Positions 22,508-33,500 of a DNA stretch of 64,000 bases are shown here, one piece after another. The stretch's first letter is position 1. The number at the start of each line of letters is the position of its first letter. The notes under the pieces were generated by a model. The model was given only the letters and a program-made list of their open reading frames with translations, was not told the origin of the DNA and did no database searches. The position numbers and the translations under genes are program-made. Origin of the DNA: Archivesica marissinica. Taxonomy: Eukaryota; Mollusca; Bivalvia; Venerida; Vesicomyidae. The stretch spans positions 59,274,954 through 59,338,953 of the forward strand of contig CM026404.1 in NCBI GenBank assembly GCA_014843695.1, given 5' to 3'.

Positions 22508-25482
22508 TTAACCCTTTTCCCTCATAGAAGCACCTCTTGATGCCATTACCAATACAACATACATTGACAATGTAGTAACCACACCAATGTTCATAATAAA
22601 AGCCAGAATCTCATGTAGTCCCAGTAATATCTATGGAGGTGGGATAGATATGGCCACTACTTATCCACTGCACGATAGCAAAATGGCTGTCGTTTGTATG
22701 TAGATATAATAGTATATTAACCTGAATCTCTATGTAGTCCCAGTAATATCTATGGCGGTGGTATAGATATGGCGACTACTTATCCACTGCACGATAGCAA
22801 AATGGCTGTCGTTTGTATGGAGATATAATAGTATATTAACCTAAATCTCTATGTAGTCCCAGTAATATCTATGGAGGTGGGATAGATATGGCCACTACTT
22901 ATCCACTGCATGATAGCTAAATTGCTGTCGTTTGTATGGAGATATAATAGTATATTAACCTAAATCTCTATGTAGTCCGAGTAATATCTATGGAGGTGGG
23001 ATAGATATGGCCACTACTTATCCACTGCACGATAGCAAAATGGCTGTCGTTTGTATGGAGATATAATAGTATATTAACCTGAATCTCTATGTAGTCCCAG
23101 TAATATCTATGGCAGTGGTATAGATATGGCGACTACTTATCCATTGCCTGATAGCTAAATGGCTGTCGTTTATATGGAGATATAATAGTATATTAACCTA
23201 AATCTCTATGTAGTCCCAGTAATATCTATGGAGGTGGGATAGATATGGCGACTACTTATCCACTGCATGATAGCTAAATGGCTGTCATTTATATGGAGAT
23301 ATAATAGTACATTAACCTGAATCTCTATGTAGTCCCAGTAATATCTATGGAGGTGGGATAGATATGGCGACTACTTATCCACTGCATGATAGCTAAATGG
23401 CTGTCGTTTGTATGGAGATATAATAGTATATTAACCTAAATCTCTATGTAGTCCCAGTAATATCTATGGAGGTGGGATAGATATGGCGACTACTTATCCA
23501 CTGCATGATAGCTAAATGGCTGTCGTTTGTATGGAGATATAATAGTATATTAACCTAAATCTCTATGTAGTCCCAGTAATATCTATGGAGGTGGGATAGA
23601 TATGGCCACTACTTATCCACTGCACGATAGCAAAATGGCTGTCGTTTGTATGGAGATATAATAGTATATTAACCTGAATCTCTATGTAGTCCCAGTAATA
23701 TCTATGGCGGTGGTATAGATATGGCGACTACTTATCCATTGCCTGATAGCTAAATGGCTGTCGTTTATATGGAGATATAATAGTATATTAATCTAAATCT
23801 CTATGTAGTCCCAGTAATATCTATGGAGGTGGGATAGATATGGCGACTACTTATCCACTGCATGATAGCTAAATGGCTGTCGTTTATATGGAGATATAAT
23901 AGTACATTAACCTGAATCTCTATGTAGTCCCAGTAATATCTATGGAGGTGGGATAGATATGGCGACTACTTATCCACTGCATGATAGCTAAATGGCTGTC
24001 GTTTGTATGGAGATATAATAGTATATTAACCTGAATCTCATGTAGTTCCAGTAATATCTATGGAGGTGGGATAGATGTGGCCACTACTTATCCACTGCAT
24101 GATAGCTAAATGGCTGTTGTTTGTATGGAGATATAATAGTATATTAACCTGAATCTCTATGTAGTCCCAGTAATATCTATGGAGGTGGGATAGATATGGC
24201 CACTACTTATCCACTGCATGATAGCTAAATGGCTGTTGTTTGTATGGAGATATAATAGTATATTAACCTGAATCTCTATGTAGTCCCAGTAATATCTATG
24301 GAGGTGGGACAGATATGGCCACTACTTATCCACTGCATGATAGCTAAATGGCTGTTGTTTGTATGGAGATATAATAGTATATTAACCTGAATCTCTATGT
24401 AGTCCCAGTAATATCTATGGAGGTGGGATAGATATGGCCACTACTTATCCACTGCATGATAGCTAAATGGCTGTTGTTTGTATGGAGATATAATAGTATA
24501 TTAACCTGAATCTCTATGTAGTCCCAGTAATATCTATGGAGGTGGGACAGATATGGCCACTACTTATCCACTGCATGATAGCTAAATGGCTGTTGTTTGT
24601 ATGGAGATATAATAGTATATTAACCTGAATCTCTATGTAGTCCCAGTAATATCTATGGCGGTGGTATAGATATGGCGACTACTTATCCATTGCACGATAG
24701 CAAAATGGCTGTCGTTTGTATGGAGATATAATAGTATATTAACCTAAATCTCTATGTAGTCCCAGTAATATCTATGGAGGTGGGATAGATATGGCCACTA
24801 CTTATCCACTGCACGATAGCAAAATGGCTGTCGTTTGTATGGAGATATAATAGTATATTAACCTGAATCTCTATGTAGTCCCAGTAATATCTATGGCGGT
24901 GGTATAGATATGGCGACTACTTATCCATTGCCTGATAGCTAAATGGCTGTCGTTTATATGGAGATATAATAGTATATTAACTAAATCTCTATGTAGTCCC
25001 AGTAATATCTATGGAGGTGGGATAGATATGGCGACTACTTATCCACTGCATGATAGCTAAATGGCTGTCGTTTATATGGAGATATAATAGTACATTAACC
25101 TGAATCTCTATGTAGTCCCAGTAATATCTATGGAGGTGGGATAGATATGGCGACTACTTATCCACTGCATGATAGCTAAATGGCTGTCGTTTGTATGGAG
25201 ATATAATAGTATATTAACCTGAATCTCATGTAGTTCCAGTAATATCTATGGAGGTGGGATAGATGTGGCCACTACTTATCCACTGCATGATAGCTAAATG
25301 GCTGTTGTTTGTATGGAGATATAATAGTATATTAACCTGAATCTCTATGTAGTCCCAGTAATATCTATGGAGGTGGGATAGATATGGCCACTACTTATCC
25401 ACTGCACGATAGTTAAATGGCTGTTGTTTGTATGGAGATATAATAGTATATTAACCTGAATCTCTATGAAGGAAAGGGTTAA
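22508..25482. mobile_element. MITE family V copy 1 with 24 internal 119-bp units
   Basis: Left end TTAACCCTTTTCCCTCATAG and right end ATGAAGGAAAGGGTTAA, with TTAA at both edges. The left 100 bases are single-copy and match the other V copies. Inside lie 24 units of about 119 bases containing GTCCCAGTAATATCTATGG, GGATAGATATGG and GGAGATATAATAGTATATTA. A block of ten units is repeated with a shift of 1188 bases (24031 versus 25219). Confidence 0.9.
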
Positions 25483-25504
25483 AATACACAATATGATCAT
25501 TAAA

Positions 25505-25675
25505 TACAACATTAGAATAGAAGAAGTGCTTTACAATGGCCAGTGTAACTTACTGGACAAGATTTTGTATGAGTTTTTTTTAGGAATAAGCGGAGGCCCC
25601 AGGGGGAAAAGTCAGAGTCCCTAAGGCTTAGCCCATGTCAGCACCTAGTACGAGTCCTGTATATGGAAAGTATCA
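25505..25675 (-). mobile_element. MITE family Q fragment
   Basis: On the minus strand ACTGGACAAGATTTTGTATG-type text matches (as complement) the Q copies at 32280 and 33975 (CCAGTAAGATACACTGGCC). Ends are not preserved. Confidence 0.55.
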
Positions 25676-26400
25676 TCGGAAACTACTGAATCGGGAAATG
25701 TCAGTTAGGTTGAAATTATAATCCTATTCAGTAAACATGTTCTTCCGTAGTAAAAAGCAAATAGTAAAGTACTTATTGAATACTTATTGATTACTTAAAG
25801 TTACATAACTGGTCATTTTAACTCAATATCCGGGGTTAAAGATATTTTTCAGCTACTCACCTTGTAGGTCTAGTGACCATTAAAATCCACTTGCCATTAT
25901 GATAATGTTCTTATTTGCGAAATAAAGTGTATGTTAAACAATGAGAATATGCGAAAACGAACCCTAATCACCAAATACCAACTGATGCGCAATATATTTT
26001 CCATTCGCAAATTTATGCCAAAAGGATTGTTAAAATAGCATTGCTAAGCTAGGAATGTACATTTCGTCGAATTAAAATTTTTAATTTTCACCGTATATTT
26101 CATTGAATTAAAATTTTAATTTTCAGCCTATATGGACTCGCCTCGCGGCATCTTACTTGTCAGGTCGATCACATTCTTTAACCTCTGTATATGGTCTACT
26201 AGTTGGTCGACGTTCAATATCAAGCTTAACAGAAGTCGCTATAAATTATCAAGATGGTCTCCATTTTGAATTTCTGACAAAATCGATTATACCTATTTGG
26301 CTTCTATTAATTTCCACCGATGCAATAGTTACACAGGGTCATGATAAGGACAGACTTCTGTTCAAGCAGCTGACCAAACAGGCATTTTCCTTGGGTCTTT
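25676..26400. other. Presumed menin 3' flank / 3' UTR
   Basis: Directly downstream of the menin stop on the minus strand. No AATAAA on that strand; two ATTAAA variants near 26095 and 26120. The 105-residue plus-strand frame at 26157-26474 runs into menin antisense and is not a gene. Confidence 0.45.
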
Positions 26401-27595
26401 TTAACACACATCTCTCCTTGACCTTTTTCTTGTATGTGCCAGGTCAAAGTCTGTGCTGCGCCTGCCATGTTTGAAGGCTGTTTGGGACTGGGCCGTCAGC
26501 TGTAGAGTTATTGCACTCGAATTCAGCTTAAGTGACGACAGCAGTTTCCTCAAACCTATCATTTTCTGACTGAACAGCAGAAGATCTATGGGATCAGGAG
26601 TTACTATTGAGAAACTGTTACTAAGTTTGTCTTCTTCCACTTTCTCCGAGCCTGAAGTAATGGCATCTACTTCAGAATTTGTGTTCGCCTCCGTGGGTTC
26701 TGGGGTGGGATCTGGGGTCTGAAGTTCCTCAGAGGACGGTGCACTGTCCGGCGGCTTTCTGAACATCATCATATCTGCCGGACTCTCAGCTTTCAACATG
26801 GAGTCAACAGTCATCCCAACAAACTGTGTACCGTTCGACTTTGAACTAAGAAACTCATTTACATCAACATTGACCCTGTCACTTGTGGATGAAGGCGTTG
26901 AGCGCGTTGTAACCGAGGCGAAGGGCTCTCCTCCGGTCAGCAGGTAGTCAGGATTAAGAATGGACTCACTACAGGCTTGTGCAAGTGCTGCAATATTCGG
27001 ATTAGGAGGAGTGTCCCGCTGACTGTCACATTCACCTACTTTAGAGACAAGCTCCTCAATAGTATGTTTGATCTGTTCTTCTTCATTGTTCCCATTGACC
27101 GTTGCATCCCCTGCACCATCTTGGACCCCATTTTCAAGTTTTTGCTCACTAATTTTCCTCTTTTTCACTTTCGGTTTTCTCCCTCGACTTTTTTTCACAT
27201 TCTCCTCTTTGACTATGCCATTTCCATTAACGTCACAATTTTCTTCATTCTCCTCCTCGCTACTCGACTCGGAACTCGAAGAATCATCCTCCATACCCTC
27301 AGCATGGATATGAATACACTTCCTTACACGAGAGTCAAACTTACCCAAAGAATATACAAATTGCTTGGCCCAAACGGTATGCAAGACTGGCGTGGGGCTG
27401 TCTTCCTCCCACTTACATATACCATCGTAAAACTTGAGAAAGTTTGCGTAAGCATCTGTGTCATAAAGGAGTGAATTTCTCTTCAATCTGGCTGCATTTT
27501 CCAGCGCAATATTCCTCATGATGTTTGGTAGCCAGTCATTCGCGATCTCTATAAATTCCTTGTAAATTTCTTCATCTTCTCTGTTATAATTGTAC
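26401..27595 (-). CDS. MEN1: Menin coding exon 6 (terminal)
   Basis: The acceptor is TTTCAG|GTACAA. The exon encodes residues 339-736: [14 protein letters not shown], then [10 protein letters not shown], the acidic and basic linker and the conserved C-terminus. The TAA stop is at 26403-26401. No AATAAA is visible on this strand in the next 700 bases; ATTAAA variants occur near 26120 and 26095. Confidence 0.96.
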
Positions 27596-30500
27596 CTGAA
27601 AACAGGAAAGAAGCAAGACCTAGAAGGTTGCTATTGATAACAAAACGTATGTCACCCCACCAAATATATTCTAGTTGGTTGAACATCGAGGCTGCAAGAT
27701 TGGCATATGGTTTCTGTGGGAAAGAGCAATAAAATGCTGTTGGTTAATTTGGAATAAGTGTGAAGATTCGTAAAAATCTAGCCATGGTGATAGGAAGTGT
27801 GTTTTTAAAAATGGGCAAAATGTCATAACTCCATCAAAAATCAGCTGAGCAGAACATGATGATGGCAGACACATCTAGACTTGATAGTGGTCACTCCTGT
27901 ACAATTTCATCGGTGTGTGTTTTACGTTTATTTATCGTCGCTACCGATTGCCCATATGAGCGACGCCTCCTGAAGAGATTAGTTATTTTAGATTTTGGAG
28001 GATAGTGCATGATACAGACAGAGACCCATTCCAGAGTCTCCTCTCGTTCTTTTACGTGCACGGTGTAAAGCACCGACACAAGACCTCGGTTTAACGTCCC
28101 ATCTGAAAGACTGTTAATTTTATTAGGGTCAGACGGGGGATCGAACCTGCGATCCCTGGATTACCAGTCCAGCGTGTTACCACTGGACTACATATCCGTC
28201 TGCCAATTTCATCGGAATCAGACATGGGGTTTTAGAGATGAAAGGATGGCATTGCCAAAAACCATATGCCTCACGAGAAGAGGGGGAAAACATAAATATA
28301 ACCATTGAACAATCCTGATGAGACAATACATATACGGTATATAGATTGCCAAGAAATCTTTGAACCGTTAAGCTTAATGTTCAGCTGCGAACCACAAATC
28401 TGGGCCATGCAGGTGACACAGCAACTTGTCACATTGATCACACTATACACCATGTATGGAAGCTACAGACCAGACACGTTAATGAGATGGCATAGACTGG
28501 ACCTGCTAATGAGATGGCATAGACCGCACCTTCTAATGAGATGGAACAGACTGGACCTGTTAATGAGATGGAATAGACCGGACCTGCTAATGAGATGAAA
28601 TAGACCGGATCTGCTAATGAGATGAAATAGACCGGATCTGCTAATGAGATGGAATAGACTGGACCTGCAATGAGATGACATAGACCAGACCTGCTAATGA
28701 GATGGAACAGATAGGACCTGTAAATGAGATGGAATAGACCGGACCTGTTAATGTGACGTAACAGACCGGACCTGTTAATGAGATGTAACAGACCGGACCT
28801 GTTAATGAGATGTAACAGACCGAACCTGTTAATGAGACGTAACAGACTGGACCTGTTAATGAGATGTAACAGACTGTACCTGTTAATGAGACGTAACAGA
28901 CCGGACCTGTTAATGAGATGTAACAGACCGGACCTGTTAATGAGAAGTAACAGACTGGACCTGTTAATGAGACGTAACAGACCAGACCTGTTAATGAGAC
29001 GTTACAGACCGGACCTGTTAATGAGAAGTAACAGACCGGACCTGTTAATGAGACATAACAGACCGGACCTGTTAATGAGACGTAACAGACTGTACCTGTT
29101 AATGAGACGTAACAGACCGGACCTGTTAATGAGATGTAACAGACCGGACCTGTTAATGAGAAGTAACAGACTGGACCTGTTAATGAGACATAACAGACCA
29201 GACCTGTTAATGAGACGTTACAGACCGGACCTGTTAATGAGAAGTAACAGACCGGACCTGTTAATGAGATGTAACAGACCGGACCTGTTAATGAGATGTA
29301 ACAGACCGGACCTGTTAATGAGACGTAACAGACCGGACCTGTTAATGAGACGTAACAGACCGGACCTGTTAATGAGACATAACAGACTGTACCTGTTAAT
29401 GAGACGTAACAGACCGGACCTGTTAATGAGACGTAACAGACCAGACCTGTTAATGAGACGTAACAGACCGGACCTGTTAATGAGATGTAACAGACTGTAC
29501 CTGTTAATGAGACGTAACAGACCGGACCTGTTAATGAGACGTAACAGACCAGACCTGTTAATGAGACATAACAGACCGGACCTGTTAATGAGACGTAACA
29601 GACCAGACCTGTTAATGAGACGTAACAGACTGTACCTGTTAATGAGACATAACAGACCGGACCTGTTAATGAGATGTAACAGACCGGACCTGTTAATGAG
29701 ATGTAACAGACTGTACCTGTTAATGAGACGTAACAGACTGTACCTGTTAATGAGACGTAACAGACCGGACCTGTTAATGAGACGTAACAGACCAGACCTG
29801 TTAATGAGACATAACAGACTGTACCTGTTAATGAGACGTAACAGACCGGACCTGTTAATGAGATGTAACAGACCAGACCTGTTAATGAGACGTAACAGAC
29901 CGGACCTGTTAATGAGACGTAACAGACTGTACCTGTTAATGAGAAGTAACAGACTGGACCTGTTAATGAGACGTAACAGACCAGACCTGTTAATGAGATG
30001 TAACAGACCAGACCTGTTAATGAGATGTAACAGACCAGACCTGTTAATGAGACGTAACAGACTGGACCTGTTAATGAGAAGTAATAGACTGTACCTGTTA
30101 ATGAGACGTAACAGACTGGACCTGTTAATGAGATGTAACAGACCGGATCTGTTAATGAGATGTAACAGACCGGATCTGTTAATGAGATGTAACAGACTGT
30201 ACCTGTTAATGAGACGTAACAGACTGGACCTGTTAATGAGACGTAACAGACTGGACCTGTTAATGAGAAGTAACAGACTGTACCTGTTAATGAGACGTAA
30301 CAGACTGGACCTGTTAATGAGATGTAACAGACCGGACCTGTTAATGAGACGTAACAGACCAGACCTGTTAATGAGACGTAACAGACCGGACCTGCTAATG
30401 AGAAGTAACAGACTGTACCTGTTAATGAGACGTAACAGACTGTACCTGTTAATGAGATGTAACAGACCAGACCTGTTAATGAGACGTAACAGACGGGACC

Positions 30501-33500
30501 TGTTAATGAGACGTAACAGACCGGACCTGTTAATGAGACGTAACAGACCAGACCTGTTAATGAGACATAACAGACCGGACCTGCTAATGAGAAGTAACAG
30601 ACTGTACCTGTTAATGAGACGTAACAGACGGGACCTGTTAATGAGACGTAACTAATCTTCTGAATGTAACAAAATTCATGCATCAATTTTCAAAAGTTGT
30701 TTACATTTAATTTGCATCAAAATAAAAAATACGATGTATGGAATAAAACCGTAACACCTGCTAGAATAACATACCGTACATTCCCGGTCATAAGTCGACC
30801 TTTTTCTCATCCAGAAATGTGATTAACCCTTTCAACCCCACAGGCCTCTAAATAGGCTTATGAAAAGTGTAGATCCAGATGAGCCGGCACGTAACGAGCC
30901 GTCTCATCAGGATCTGCACTTTTTTGCCAGTAATAATTATTACTATTTTTAGATAAAATTACCCATTTTGATAAATGAACTGGTCCAAAGGTAATTTTCT
31001 TATTAATTTATTGGTCTAAAAATAGCATGCACCAATCCGTGTCAGTTACTTGGGGTTGAAAGAGTTAAAGTACTAGGTCGACTTATGACAGAGAAACAAA
31101 CATAAAAATATTTGAAAAATTTGTTGGAACTCTGGTTTAACGCATTTGATTCTGGATACCGGTCAAACAGTATTTGCAAAGAACATAGAGCTAGATCAGC
31201 CGCCACGGAACGTTCCGTCTGATCAGGCTCTATGCTGTTTGCTATTCAGGTGATCTTGCTAAGACACTTGGCTATGTAGTAAACAACATAGATCCTGATC
31301 AGCACGCAGCGTCACGCTGCGGCTGATGATCCCGCTGATCTGGATCTATGTTGTTTGCAAAAACCTTTAAATGTATCCAGAATGAAATGGGTTAATATAA
31401 AGACATTTATTTACATTATAAACCATAGAAAAACTGATAAACAAACTTCATAAATTATTGTTGTGTTGTGCATCAGTGTATGTTTTTATGATTTGTAATG
31501 GAATAAAGTCAACAAGACCTCTCAAATTTAGCGTAGGCTGTCCGATTAGCGCAGTGGTTAGCACGCTCGCTTCTCACCAATGCAACCCGGGTTCGATCCT
31601 TGGACCGGGAAGTATGTGATATGGTACGGTGGTCGCCAGATTGGACAGGTGGGTTTTCTCCGGGTACTCCGGTTTCCTCACGAATGACCACATTTAAGCT
31701 TTCATCCAACGAGAGTGATTAATATAAGTTGTTAGAACTTGCTTCACAATCGTTGTAAAATAAATAAAGCATTAAATTTTTTTTAGCTTAGTTTCATTCA
31801 AAAATGGGAGGAAAAACCATTGCCGTAACGAATGTCGTACGTCCACAAAGTACCCTCAACTTATGGATCCAGCTTAAAATCAGTGCATTTTCAAGCCCAA
31901 ATTTGACATTCTATTTATGGTCGGGAATATACAGCAAGTTGTAACTTGCTGCTGGGTAATGTAATATGTATGATTCGTGACTTACTGTTTGATGACATGA
32001 GATGCACTTGCCCATGCCTGCACGGCTTCTCTAGGTCTGCCCATCCTGTACAAGTGTCCACCGAGGTATGTGTACGGATAGATATGCTGGTTATTGTAGT
32101 GAGTGACCGCCGACTCTACACCAACTTCAAACAAGCGGATAGGCGGCGGTCTCCCGGGCGTCTCACAAATCTCCTCTAGATCACCTAAGTTACCCAGTGC
32201 CATCGGATACCTGAAAAAATACATGTAGGAAATTATCCTACTATCTTCTTAATACGAATGGATGCCTGATAAAATACATCAGGGATCATTTTAGCTGGCG
32301 ATGTGGGCGAAATAGTCGTCCTAGGGACCCTGACATTTGTCCCTAAAATAATTTTATTTTTTTACAATTTTCATACAAAATATTGTCCAGTAAGATACAC
32401 TGGCCATTGTAAAGCACTCATATTCAATTATTGTATTTAATGGTCATACTGTTCATTTTAACCATATTTTGTTGAAATTTATTAAATAACACCATTTAAG
32501 TACGTGATTGCGTGCTTTCTCACTTCTCCTAAAAATTCTCACCTAGAATGAACCCTGTATATACAAGAATTATCATTGGTTGACACGCAAGTCAGGCGAG
32601 CTTAATAAGAGCATTCCATGAGTGTAGGACATAATCCCCCCCATTTTATTTGACATAGGCGGACATAAACCCAAGGTATGACATAACCTCCACCTCCCAA
32701 TTCAGTTTTGAGGTAGGACCATACCCAAATCCTAGATGGCGTATTTTGTTATGTCAAAAAAACAGGGGGGGGGGGATTATGTCTGTATCACATATTCCTA
32801 CGATAAGGAACAAGAATGAATATTACACTTTATCAGAAGTTTCCAGTAAGAAATGTTCTTCACTGATCACAAACAGACATATACTTATATATATTAGTGT
32901 TATATCTGTACAGTAGCCTGGTTCTGGTGTCGATTTTTCACTTTTTAACTTCTGGCAAAATGACAGCCTGGGGAAACTTGATTTCCGATCGTGGGGGTGT
33001 ACATTTTAAGAACGACACCTCTTCTCTACAAGATACTATCGCTAAATATAAAAACGGAATTATATTGGAAATCGCCGAACAGGCACGATTATACACGATC
33101 ATTTCCGAATATACACGAATGCTCTCGTAGCCTCATTTACATTGCAAACATATAATTTCCCGTTTCTGTGTTATATCGATGAGATGGCGGATTTTAACTA
33201 TTACGTTTAGGTGGTAATGGGTCGATTCGGTGTAATTGAACTAACGACGATTTAAATATTGAGTAAATATGTCAAATCAGATGCACATTGTACTCTTTAA
33301 AACTATTTATCGTTCCGCTAATCCGTAAACAATGGCGGCCAATTATAAAGTTTTATGAACATTGCAGTGCCTCGCTTTCGATTCAAGTACGTCATTAATT
33401 AAGTCACGTGCTAATAGGCATATTAATAGGATTAATGCGAGTCAATAATTACACGGACAATCCCCCAAGGCGTTTTTTGTTGATATAATCAGAAACTCAA

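Larger units (their letters stand above)
30772..31933. mobile_element. Composite DNA element S with three nested insertions
   Basis: Outer ends CCGTACATTCCCGGTCATAA and TTTATGGTCGGGAATATAC are imperfect inverted repeats. Between them lie MITE P (30823-31068), MITE U (31137-31395) and SINE D (31538-31772). The host element's own sequence is under 450 bases. Confidence 0.65.

Noticed and set aside
26157..26474. 105-residue plus-strand frame beside menin
   Set aside because: Overlaps the menin terminal exon antisense and has no recognisable motif.
26977..27474. 165-residue plus-strand frame
   Set aside because: Antisense shadow of menin exon 6; the hydrophobic run is the complement of lysine/glutamate codons.
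28641..30686. 681-residue minus-strand and 625-residue plus-strand frames as genes
   Set aside because: Both follow from a 27-bp unit without stops; the sequence has only 9-residue repeats and no unique domain.
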